Positions 33,993 through 43,737 of a stretch of DNA of 64,000 nt are shown here, piece by piece (position 1 is the stretch's first letter; every line of letters starts with the position of its first letter). Origin of the DNA: Echinarachnius parma (Eukaryota; Echinodermata; Echinoidea; Clypeasteroida; Echinarachniidae); NCBI GenBank assembly GCA_037951105.1, contig JBAMJV010008291.1:1-64000 (forward strand), written 5' to 3'. The notes below the pieces were generated by a model. It made no database searches. It was not told where the DNA came from and saw nothing but the letters and a program-made list of their open reading frames with translations. The position numbers and the translations under genes were made by a program.

Positions 33993-34304
33993 TTGTTAAC
34001 TTCCCAGTGTCCTTCTTGTCCTTCAGAAGCAGTTTCATTTTATAATGACACACTGAGTAATCTGATGGACAAGCATGCCCCTGTTAAAACTGTGACTGTT
34101 ACAATCAGACCCAATGCCCATTGGTTCTCTGATGATATTAGAGAGGCCAAGAGGCGTAGGCGTCGTGCTGAACGTCGCATGTTGAAGTCTGGCATGCAGA
34201 TTGACTTGGACATATATCGTCAAGAATGTGAGCTGTACTACAGTCTGATCACCGATGGTAAGTCGCAATACCTGAGAAATGAGATCGCCAACGCTGACTC
34301 TTAA
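33993..34304 (+). pseudogene. LINE linker between endonuclease and RT
   Basis: 103-codon frame with DTLSNLMDKHAPVKTVTVTI and WFSDDIREAKRRRRRAERRM, then YRQECELYYSLITDGKSQYL. This basic, Arg-rich block precedes the RT in CR1/L2-type elements. It ends at a TAA just before the internal deletion. Confidence 0.7.
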
Positions 34305-34369
34305 ACAGCTATTCAACTTCGCGAAGAAACTGTCCACCCCTTCTCAGTCTTCTATTTATCCTGAACGAA

Positions 34370-35082
34370 GACAAGTCTGAGCTCATCCATTTTTCGTCAC
34401 AGTTCAGGAGTACAGATCCTCTAGCAGGTTTAACCACTCAGGATACAGTAATAAAGACTTCTGAATGTGTTAGAGACCTTGGCTTTACTTTGGACAAACA
34501 CTTAACTCTTAAACACCATATCACAAACATCTGCAAATCTGCATCTTGGGGTATTTTCAAAATAGGGAAGATCAGGCGTCTGCTTGACCAATCATCCGCT
34601 GAGCGACTCGTCCACGCCTTCGTCTCCTCTCATCTTGACTACTACAACTCCCTCCTCGCCGGCCTCCCTCTTTCTCATATATCCCCCCTCCAACATATCC
34701 AAAACTCAGCCGCTAGATTAGTCACCCGTAGAAAGAAACATGACCATATATCCCCTGTTCTCCGCTAACTTCATTGGCTACCGGTCCATTCCCGGATTAC
34801 TTTTAAGATCCTACTTCTCACATATAAAATCACACATAATCTTGCCCCCATATATCTTCAAGACCTAGTCTCCCTTCATTCCTCCTCTTCTGCTAGACCC
34901 CTCCGTTCATCTTCCTCTCTCCAATTACTTCATGGCCCTCGTACAAAAACTCGTTATGGTGACCGAGCCTTCTCGTCCATTGCCCCCACCCTTTGGAACA
35001 AACTCCCACCCCATATTCAGAATGCCACATCTATCGAATCATTTAAAATCCTCCTCAAAACTCATCTTTTTAAGCAGTTGTA
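34370..35082 (+). pseudogene. LINE RT thumb and C-terminal tail
   Basis: Reads LNEDKSELIHFSSQF, SHLDYYNSLLAGLPLSHISP, LQHIQNSAARLVTRRKKHDH, then after a TAA at 34766 HWLPVHSRITFKILLLTYKI and, to the end, RYGDRAFSSIAPTLWNKLPP and FKILLKTHLFKQL. Order and spacing are those of CR1/L2 elements. One in-frame stop and one or more small frame changes; not functional. Confidence 0.75.
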
Positions 35083-35285
35083 ATTTTCTGGAGGCGCACA
35101 CAGTTAGGTATTAAGTATTGTATTATATATACATGTATTTGTTATTTCTTATTTGTTACTTTGACTTTGGTGTTGTATTGTTTTTATGCTATTGTGTTTA
35201 CTAGTTATATTATTTAGACAGACCACCAGTGCGCTTAGAAACGCCCGTATAAAGCGCCATATAAATGCAATTATTATTATGATTA

Positions 35286-36310
35286 ATATCATACTCGGGA
35301 CGGATCCATGGACACAGTGGAAGACAAGTAGCAACATTTAGAAACGATAGAAATATTAATGTGCAGCCAGTGCAAAGAATGAACATCTGAGATAATGTGA
35401 TCATTAAACTTCATGAGCTGCGAATTGCAGTACACGATTGATCTCTGTGAGAATACAAAGGCATACACAAAAATTCGAATTCTTAAGATTTCTTCTCAAT
35501 ATAATCATCTTCTTGTCAAGGTGCAGCGGTAATGGCGGTACCGAGGTACCGAGGTTATGCCAGAGCCGAATACGGCTCTGCGTAATGCAAGGGAGAATTC
35601 CGTCCCTCAGTAGCGTGACGTCATAGGGTCACAAATTGAAATTTATTTACCAAACAACAACATCGTAAAACAAGAAAAGAACCAGCAATAGCCGAGCAGG
35701 CTAGTCGAGGCCAGTCCTTTCACAATATTAGCATACAAATAATACAATATCATACAATAGCATCATACGCTATTACTATACAATATTTTTATAATACAAT
35801 TTTAACCTTTTGCAGCATTTGTACAATATTTACAGAAGTAATGTTTCAAATATATATTTACAAGCGGATCAATCTGTAATGGAACAGAAAAAATATATTT
35901 GGGTAAAATTGGTCTAATGCACAATTCTTATCCCTTGTCCTTTCATGCATAAATCGGTTGCTACTTTACTTTTGTTCTTGTATGGAACTTGTCCCGAAAG
36001 ATTGCATATGTAGGAGGTAAAATTATGCATAGCGATTGAAGATTGAAATATTGTTTTACGAGAAATTAATAGTTATGATACTACAAACTGGATATTGTGG
36101 AATAAATTTGTGAAAGTTTAGAGCTAAGTCGGTTAAGAAATGAGAATGTATTTTGCCAAAATGCTCGGTATGACACGGAAAATATCTGGTGGGAGCTCCT
36201 CTTCAAAAGGTCCATATTTGGCCATAAAACGAAATAGTATTTTTATAGTATATTTTGTAAGAGATTAGTGTCAGCGATTTGAAAACAAATTAAGTTTGAG
36301 TCGCTCATAC
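35286..36310. other. Non-coding stretch with a short hairpin cluster
   Basis: No supported gene. Around 35536-35623 there is a compact structured patch: direct repeats GGTACCGA, hairpin CAGAGCCG-AATA-CGGCTCTG (35561-35580), AGGGA...TCCCT (35590-35607) and an 8-base palindrome TGACGTCA (35616-35623, a CRE-type sequence). Probably a fragment of a small repeat; regulatory function is unproven. Confidence 0.45.
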
Positions 36311-36539
36311 CTGAACCTTCTACTTGTAGATGAAGATCTAATGGTGATGCAAAGATGGCACGATTATGTAATATGAAGACCGCCGTCCCCTGGGAACGAT
36401 TTATTTCACAGGGTTGCTGAGCCCCTGAGCCACCCGTAAACAGCGTTTCAGTATTCGGGGATGGGGGTACATGTACCATACAAGTTGTACCTACAATAAT
36501 TCCGGCCTTTAAACAAAACCTTTCTCCTGTGCACTGGCA
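36311..36539 (-). CDS. Candidate exon downstream of the ZU5 exon (229 bp, phase 0-1)
   Basis: On the minus strand GTATGTGCAG (acceptor AG at 36541-36540) precedes TGC CAG TGC ACA, and the segment ends TTCAG|GTATGAG, a good donor. The open frame reads CQCTGERFCLKAGIIVGTTC, then PPSPNTETLFTGGSGAQQPC and GTAVFILHNRAIFASPLDLH, ending LQVEGS(G). Base composition is more balanced than its surroundings. It lies about 1.4 kb after the ZU5 exon on the same strand, so it could be a further exon of that gene. I do not recognise the domain. Confidence 0.4.
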
Positions 36540-37130
36540 CTGCACATACAAACAGCATCACAATCAACGTAAGTACTTCTAATACAGCACATCAAACTCA
36601 TTAGCATTCATACAACAGATATAGAAATATATAAACTGCAAGCCAAAGACAAGATATTATCCCACTATTAATTTCTGCATTTAAGAGGAGTGCATTTTGT
36701 GCCTTCTGCCAAAAACACACTGCAGAGCTAAAGGTTTAATTAGTATTATTCTTTGTTTTATTCATTACATAACACCTGCATTAAATATTTCTAAGAGTGG
36801 TCCTGTTGCATACAAATTAGGATTGATCCCGAGTTCCTGACTTGATTCTCAGCCAATCAGAATCCAGCATTTAGGACTTAAGATTGATTTTAGGGACTTA
36901 AGATTGATGTTTAAGTTTTATGCAATGTGACCCAGATATTTCTTTGGTACATATACATGTACATGTATCACATAAGACCCTCCTTAGTATTGTATTCGCC
37001 ATAATAGCAGACACAGAGCAACTCCTTTCATACGACGTCGCATTAAAAAACTGATTCTGTCGGCCAAATTTTCACCGAACCAACAGATTTTTCAGATATT
37101 GGGGCCGGTTTTTTCAGATTTTTCAGATAT
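36540..37130. other. Non-coding stretch, nothing recognised
   Basis: Contains a short direct repeat (GACTTAAGATTGAT at about 36876 and 36896) and ACATGTACATGTATCACATA near 36957. No gene. Confidence 0.4.
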
Positions 37131-37920
37131 TGGGGGCCGGTTTGGTCGGGGTAGTGTCATGGCGACGTATCGTACGCTGGTTCGGCAGGCGGGCCGCATC
37201 AGTGTTCCGTTGATTGGTTGAGTGCTTGTGTGCACCGGCCAATAGACGCGGTGCGTTGTTGACCTATCAGGAACGTACTCGCTTATGCGAGATTGTGGGT
37301 TTTGGAGCCACGGTAGAGCATAAAAACCGATTGTCTACATTAGATTATATCATTTGACAAAGTATTGCAGCGGCATACGAAACGTCATGATCTTTTAGAT
37401 TCCTAGTTTGACCATACATTGCGAGACAAACGAATATCACTAGTGATATTATTTCCGATACTATATCCGCAATGGATTATATTTTTACTATTATTGATTG
37501 AACATACGGGCGCCTTGCCCTGAAATTGATACGTAGATATGAGCGTTGCAGCAAGAAGGTGGCTCTGTTCTACCGTGGGTTGGGATCAGCCGTTGGGGGC
37601 CGGTTTGGTCGGGGTAGTGTCATGGCGACGTATCGTACGCTGGTTCGGCAGGCGGGCCGCATCAGTGTTCCGTTGATTGGTTGAGTGCCCGTGTGCACCG
37701 GCTAATCGGTGCGTTGTTGACCTATCAGGAACGTACTCGCTTATGCGAGATTGTGGGTTTTGGAGCCACGGTAGAGCATAAAACCGATTGTCTACATTAG
37801 ATTATATCATTTGACAAAGTATTGCAGCGGCATACAAAACGTCATGATCTTTTAGATTCCTAGTTTGACCATACATTGCGAGACAAACGAATATCACTAG
37901 CGATATTATTTCCGATATTA
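37131..37920. repeat. 463-bp tandem duplication, GC-richer, with CCAAT boxes
   Basis: The segment starting TGGGGGCCGGTTTGGTCGGG at 37131 recurs at 37594 with few differences up to about 37917. Each copy has a GC-rich head with GATTGGTTGAG (inverted CCAAT), GGCCAAT in copy 1 (degraded to GGCTAAT in copy 2), a CTCGCTTATGCGAG hairpin and an AT-rich AGAGCATAAAA. This arrangement is promoter-like on the plus strand but could equally be a repeat element. A 20-codon frame from 37159 is conserved in both copies but is not convincing. Confidence 0.7.
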
Positions 37921-37953
37921 CAATATACTTTGCATAATGAACCCACATATAAT

Positions 37954-38258
37954 TTATGATTTATATATAGTCAACAACAGTATAATACATGCACACACAA
38001 AGGTTGGGGGGCTGCAGCACCCCCAGCATCCCCAACTCCCAGAGGCCTGGACGACCGGCTCATCGGACCCGACGCCATTTGACTGGCTGGACGGCAGGTC
38101 TGACTGATGGTCAAGGGATATTTTCTGCCTTTGGTCAAGAGCACCAGCGGGAAAAGACATAGTGACGTCCTTATCCGACAGGGAAAGAAATCCACCCTCA
38201 CTGTCAATGGTTTCTCTGGACGTAATTCGGGGAGGTCCTGAAGAGGTTGATGCCATTC
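37954..38258 (-). CDS. Exon starting a ZU5 domain (truncated or terminal)
   Basis: An acceptor CCGTATTTAG (AG at 38260-38259) opens a phase-1 exon that reads (G)MASTSSGPPRITSRETIDSE, then GGFLSLSDKDVTMSFPAGAL and DQRQKISL. GGxLxLxxxxVTxxFPAGAL is the diagnostic start of ZU5, a beta-sandwich domain found in ankyrins, UNC5 and PIDD, usually about 100 residues. Only about 45 residues look like ZU5; afterwards comes PSSQSNGVGSDEPVVQ, then GSWGCWGCCSPPTF and a hydrophobic tail to a stop at 37954. No good donor is visible inside, so the exon is either truncated, frame-damaged or a terminal exon. The phase-1 entry fits exactly the phase-1 exit of the linker exons upstream. Confidence 0.65.
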
Positions 38259-39693
38259 CTAAATACGGAAAGAAATGAATTGGTAAAGAAAAAAGCAAAA
38301 CATGGGAAGTTGCCATTGTAAACAGGTGACTTTGAAAGACAGGTTTTTAGAACGTCTTTTTTTTTTTTATTCTGCAAGGGATCACATTTCGTAGCCAATG
38401 TACACAGTTTGGCTTCTATAGACAGGCCTGGCTATACATGTACAATATCTAACTCGTATTCTCATATTTAAAGTGTGTTAATCATCTTGCTTATGGATAA
38501 ATAATGTAACAAGAGGCAGGTCTAATGATCCATAATAAGTCGCACTGTATTGAACTTTAGTCAAGTTTGATAATAAATCAAATTAAAATCGTTAGAAGAA
38601 TAAAGAGTGATCAACTTACTTCGTCAAATTCAACGAAAATCAGGTTGAACTTACATATTTATCTTTTACCAAGTTGTTGGCTCACGGTAGCATAACAATA
38701 AATTGGGTTTTACTTTGTATGTCTCTCTAAATTGAAATATAGTTATGATTTAATAAACGCTCTGCGATTGTAGTCAACATCAAAAGGTGATACAATCCGA
38801 CATTAATTTGAACTTTTTACTACTCACACGGGGATGAATTTCTAAAAAAATTTTTTTAAAAGCTTAAACTGAGTGTTTTCTTTTTTGATCTAATATATTA
38901 TTCAAGGAAAGTCATTATGCTATTGTTAACATTGCACATGTTCTACCCTTATTTAAAATTCCACAAAATATCATGGTAAACTATGCCTGGTAATACCATC
39001 GTAATACATCGCACACTAATATAAAATCTGCACATTTAATAAATACTATTGTAATTGTATTACCATAGCAATTTATTTAATGGCATGTAATAATATGGTA
39101 TACAATGGTATCAACACGAACAAGACAATGCATAACACAAAATAATGTACCATGAAATACTGCGGCAATAAAATCGTATTACAAACTTATATTGGTAACA
39201 ACGCGTATTATGGCAAAATTTAATTGTATATTGCTATGATAAAAAGAAGGCTATGCAAACATTAAGCTATGACTGTGTACAATGCATGCACTGTACAGTT
39301 CATTCATTAAAGTCATAACAAATAGATGAGTTACAAAGGGTATTACGGCTCGATAGCCTTATTCAGCTGTGGAACATACTGCCTTACTGCTTGTCCGTTT
39401 TAGTAAGTAATGTGACATATGTCTTTTTTACTTGACATAATTGTAGAACAAAGACTTGAGGGCAAAATAAAATGCATTGTAGCGGAAAATTTGGCCAAGG
39501 TCCCCGTTGCAGTAAAGGAAACAATTAATTGTAAGTCAGATCATGTGTTCTAAATGCGCAAATCAGATTGGTTGAAACACACAAATTTTCTGACTTACAA
39601 TTGATTGTATCTCTTTCTGCAGCGGGGCCAGTGTCATATAGCTGCACATGAACTATATTAATGGGTCAATGGATTCTATGTTCTCGCAATTAC

Positions 39694-39762
39694 CTGTAGA
39701 CTCTGAAGGAGAGGAGCCTTTGGGACTCTTGTCCTTGACATCGATGTTCAATCTTCGCATTT
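39694..39762 (-). CDS. Linker exon, unit 1
   Basis: A 69-bp cassette bounded by a pyrimidine-rich tract (TTTGTTTATTCTTCTTTTAA), acceptor TTACAG and donor CAG|GTAATT. It starts with two bases and ends with one base of split codons (phase 1-1), giving (E)MRRLNIDVKDKSPKGSSPSE then ST(G). No domain is recognised; it is a basic-then-Ser/Pro-rich linker. It would join the ZU5 exon at 38258 in frame as ...SESTG-MASTSSG, or join another copy as ...SEST-EMRR. Ser variant (KDKSPKG). Splicing is inferred from signals and phase only. Confidence 0.65.
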
Positions 39763-40007
39763 CTGTAATTTCAAGGTTAAAAGAAGAATAAACAAATTTC
39801 TTGTACAACTTTGCATCTATTTTAAAGTGGTATAAATGTATTTTTACATAAGTCATTTTACCATTGTCTAAAAAAAGTGGCTAGCAATTAGCCCTCAGAC
39901 AGGCCAAACAATATTTGAGCACTGATTCAATTCCACATCTAAACATCTTTTCAAAAGACATGTGACACATGACTGAATATATGAGCTATATAAAACATTT
40001 TACATAA

Positions 40008-40855
40008 CCCTAAAAATGCTGGGCTATTTGAAGTCTTCCTACGGTCGGGGCCATAGTCCCCCCCCCCCCCCCCCCCCCCCACCCCCTTAAGGTCTCGGCC
40101 GTGAGACGCCGTTTCATTTTCAAGGGTGATGTTTTTACTGAGGTATATGTAGCTATCAACCTTCTCGATTGTCATGCCATCGACATTAATTGTATTGTCT
40201 TGTAGCTGGTTGCTCATCATTACTTTAGTCTTTTTAATGTTCATTTTGAGTCCTGCCTTTTTGCATAATGTCACTGCAAACCTTAAATGATTAAAATATT
40301 CTCCATGTATTGTAATTCCTTTTGATTACCAATCCAGGTTTCTGAAGACGTCTTCCATGGCTGCTGTAAAGAGTTTCGGAGAAATTGGATCACCCTGTCT
40401 GACACCTTTCAAGATTTTGAAAGCATTGGTAGTAGTATTACTTGGATCAGCCAGCTTATTCCTTATTTCGATTGTTTTGATAATTTCTTATCTATATCAT
40501 AGTTTCTTGTTATTTTATATTATTATTCATCATTATTCAAATACTTTGAGCCTAAAATGAAAACAAAGCCAAATAACCAATGTTTTATATTATGTTAAAA
40601 AAAGAAGATATTTCCTTAAGTTTTGTACACATAACACGAACATGGAAAAGATTGGGGCTGACAAGCAAAGACAAAAAGTCACATGACTTCGTAACGGTAG
40701 GTCCAATTTTCGCAAACTTGGATTAAAAAGATGCGCATGATATAAAAGAAAAAGTCACGAAGCGGCGATGCGTCATCTTTGCGCGTTGTCGAATACTGAG
40801 TAAACGGAAAAAAACGCGGTGAGGGGTACCTTATGCCCCCGGCCTTGTTAAAAGG
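40008..40855. mobile_element. piggyBac-like element carrying an RT fragment (unit 1; repeated in all units)
   Basis: CCCTAAAAATGCTGGGCTAT at the left, GGCCTTGTTAAAAGG at the right, then TTAA; the outer parts align with the stand-alone copy at 3217-3970, including the C run and GTCTCGGCCGTGAG. In the middle, about 40111-40490 replaces the corresponding AT-rich interior of the other copy with a piece of RTE-like reverse transcriptase. All nine units carry the same arrangement; the C-run length varies from unit to unit. Confidence 0.75.
40111..40487 (-). pseudogene. RTE-like reverse-transcriptase fragment without active site, unit 1
   Basis: Minus strand reads EIIKTIEIRNKLADPS, ILKGVRQGDPISPKLFTAAM (RT fingers/palm motif), EDVFRNLDW, a TAA, SKGITIHGEYFNHLRFA, then directly VTLCKKAGLKMNIKKTKVMM and VDGMTIEKVDSYIYLSKNIT. 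In intact RTE-group enzymes the RFA is followed by DD and about twenty residues before KKxGLxMN; that segment, with both catalytic aspartates, is deleted. The frame is otherwise intact apart from one stop. Long plus-strand frames here (such as one beginning MAAVKSFGEIG) are antisense shadows. Confidence 0.75.
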
Positions 40856-42431
40856 TTAACTCTAATCGTCTAATAATAATACTAATATACATGTAACATA
40901 TTTATATAGAGCATACTGTAGGCCAGCCTCTAAACGCTTTGAGAAGAAAGTTGTAGATAACAGTATATGTTTGAGCTATGACCCATAGTGTTCTTGGAAG
41001 AGAAACGATTCCAATATTCTGCAAGGGATCACATTTCGTAGCCACTGTACACAGTTTGGCTTCTATAGACAGGCCTTGCTATATACATGTACAATATCTA
41101 ACTTGTATTCTCATATTTAAAGTGTGTTAATCATCTTGCTAATGGATAAATAAAGTAATAAGAAGAGGCAGGTCTAATGATCCACAATAAGTCGCACTGT
41201 ATTGAACTTTAGTCAAGTTTGATAATAAATCAAATTAAAATCGTTAGAAGAATAAAGAGTGATCAACTTACTTCGTCAAATTCAACGAAAATCAGGTTGA
41301 ACTTACATATTTATCTTTTACCAAGTTGTTGGCTCACGGTAGCATAACAATAAATTGGGTTTTACTTTGTATGTCTCTCTAAATTGAAATATAGTTATGA
41401 TTTAATAAACGCTCTGCGATTGTAGTCAACATCAAAAGGTGATACAATCCGACATTAATTTGAACTTTTTACTACTCACACGGGGATGAATTTCTATGAA
41501 ATTTTCACACATCTTTCAGAAGAATATTGTGATAATGGTCATTATATGATCAAAGTCTCAATTATTACTTTTGATAACAAATCTTACTTTAATTTAAAAG
41601 CTTAAACTGAGTGTTTTCTTTTTTGATCTAATATATTATTCAAGGAAAGTCATTATGCTATTGTTAGCATTGCACATGTTCTACCCTTATTTAAAATTCC
41701 ACAAAATATCATGGTAAACTATGCCTGGTAATACCATCGTAATACATCGCACACTAATATAAAATCTGCACATTTAATAAATACTATTGTAATTGTATTA
41801 CCATAGCAATTTATTTAATGGCATGTAATAATATGGTATTCAATGGTATCAACACGAACAAGACAATGCATAACACAAAATATTGTACCATGAAATACTG
41901 CGGCAATAAAATCGTATTACAAACTTATATTGGTAACAACGGGTATTATGTCAACATTTAATTGTATATTGCTATGATAAAAAGAAGGCTATGCAAACAT
42001 TAAGCTATGACTGTGTACAATGCATGCACTGTACAGTTCATTCATTAAAGTCATAACAAATAGATGAGGTACAAAGGGTATTACGGCTCGATAGCCTTAT
42101 TCAGCTGTGGAACATACTGCCTTACTGCTTGTCCGTTTTAGTAAGTAATGTGACATATGTCTTTTTTACTTGACATAATTGTAGAACAAAGACTTGAGGG
42201 CAAAATAAAATGCATTGTAGCGGAAAATTTGGCCAAGGTCCCCGTTGCAGTAAAGGATACAATTAATTGTAAGTCAGATCATGTGTTCTAAATGCGCAAA
42301 TCAGATTGGTTGAAACACACAAATTTTCTGACTTACAATTGATTGTATCTCTTTCTGCAGCGGGGCCAGTGTCATATAGCTGCACATGAACTATATTAAT
42401 GGGTCAATGGATTCTATGTTCTCGCAATTAC

Positions 42432-42500
42432 CTGTAGACTCTGAAGGAGAGGAGCCTTTGGGACTCTTGTCCTTGACATCGATGTTCAATCTTCGCATTT
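42432..42500 (-). CDS. Linker exon, unit 2
   Basis: Identical in sequence and splice signals to the unit 1 linker exon; Ser variant (KDKSPKG). Confidence 0.65.
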
Positions 42501-42840
42501 CTGTAATTTCAAGGTTAAAAGAAGAATAAACAAATTTCTTGTACAACTTTGCATCTATTTTAAAGTGGTATAAATGTATTTTTACATAAGTCATTTTACC
42601 ATTGTCTAAAAAAAGTGGCTAGCAATTAGCCCTCAGACAGGCCAAACAATATTTGAGCACTGATTCAATTCCACATCTAAACATCTTTTCAAAAGACATG
42701 TGACACATGACTGAATATATGAGCTATATAAAACATTTTACATAACCCTAAAAATGCTGGGCTATTTGAAGTCTTCCTACGGTCGGGGCCATAGTCCCCC
42801 CCCCCCCCCCACCCCCTTAAGGTCTCGGCCGTGAGACGCC

Positions 42841-43217
42841 GTTTCATTTTCAAGGGTGATGTTTTTACTGAGGTATATGTAGCTATCAACCTTCTCGATT
42901 GTCATGCCATCGACATTAATTGTATTGTCTTGTAGCTGGTTGCTCATCATTACTTTAGTCTTTTTAATGTTCATTTTGAGTCCTGCCTTTTTGCATAATG
43001 TCACTGCAAACCTTAAATGATTAAAATATTCTCCATGTATTGTAATTCCTTTTGATTACCAATCCAGGTTTCTGAAGACGTCTTCCATGGCTGCTGTAAA
43101 GAGTTTCGGAGAAATTGGATCACCCTGTCTGACACCTTTCAAGATTTTGAAAGCATTGGTAGTAGTATTACTTGGATCAGCCAGCTTATTCCTTATTTCG
43201 ATTGTTTTGATAATTTC
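42841..43217 (-). pseudogene. RT fragment, unit 2
   Basis: Same RTE-like fragment, same internal stop and same loss of the active-site segment as in unit 1. Confidence 0.7.
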
Positions 43218-43349
43218 TTATCTATATCATAGTTTCTTGTTATTTTATATTATTATTCATCATTATTCAAATACTTTGAGCCTAAAATGAAAACAAAGCC
43301 AAATAACCAATGTTTTATATTATGTTAAAAAAAGAAGATATTTCCTTAA

Positions 43350-43737
43350 AGGGATCTAGTAACTTTGTTGAGATGTGCAAAAACTGATGAATGGTTGATG
43401 CAATGTATACTGTTGTTATCTCATATGTCCTCAGGGTATTGTGTGAAAATTTCAGGTCAAATGGATAATGTATGGCCAAGTAATGAGCGAAAATGCAAAG
43501 TGATATTGGGTGATATTCACCAACTCACTGCATTCACTTTGTACAGGGATGAAAATCTCGCCCGGAGATTTTCTTATCTAAATACTTCAATCATACATAT
43601 CTTTGTAATGAAAGGGAAATTTGAAAAACCGAAAGCTGTCCCATGATTTTATTGTTAATACGAATACAACAAGGTATAAAGGAACCGCTAGAATTACAAT
43701 TTTATTTTGAGGATTTGGACAATGTTACTAAGTCCCT
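43350..43737. mobile_element. TTAA-type MITE, family D, present only in unit 2
   Basis: Ends AGGGATCTAGTAACTTTGTT and the inverted AACAATGTTACTAAGTCCCT-type sequence wait-free of any ORF match; exact TTAA duplication (43346-43349, 43738-43741) at a site that reads CCTTAAGTTTTG in the other units, so the empty site is known. A plus-strand frame at 43365-43646 inside it has no recognisable domain. Confidence 0.8.

Larger units (their letters stand above)
33865..35285 (+). mobile_element. CR1/L2-like LINE with the RT core deleted
   Basis: Plus-strand blocks in order: end of the endonuclease (SLPSDHSAIHSTKP near 33890), linker (FRKLRDIDTNSFCQDI; YNDTLSNLMDKHAPVKTVTV; HWFSDDIREAKRRRRRAERR), then a jump at about 34345 from KKLSTPSQSS straight to LNEDKSELIHFSSQF. 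Everything between, including all RT catalytic motifs, is missing. After it come VRDLGFTLDKHLTLKHHI and the C-terminal blocks. The 3' UTR ends near TATAAAGCGCCATATAAATG and an ATT-rich tail at 35265-35285. Confidence 0.8.
38369..41015. repeat. Array unit 1 (type A)
   Basis: Leftmost unit. Its left edge is TTTTTTATTCTGCAAGGG instead of the CCAAT filler, which marks the original boundary. Near 38844 a block of about 100 bp present in all units that retain this region (units 2-7 and 9) is missing and replaced by TTTTTT. Diagnostic bases: GGGACTCTT in the linker exon, GGGCCATAGTCC beside the C run. Confidence 0.9.

Noticed and set aside
33709..34053. Minus-strand frame of 114 codons
   Set aside because: The plus strand carries recognisable LINE blocks (SLPSDHSAIH, KLRDIDTNSF, DKHAPVKT) over the same bases; the minus frame has no recognised motif.
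37159..37221. 20-codon frame beginning MATYRTL, identical in both duplicated segments
   Set aside because: Very short, no context, and identity follows from the recent duplication.
40357..40560. Plus-strand 67-codon frame beginning MAAVKSFGEIG, conserved in eight of the nine units
   Set aside because: It is antisense to the RTE-like RT fragment, and its conservation simply follows the near identity of the tandem units.
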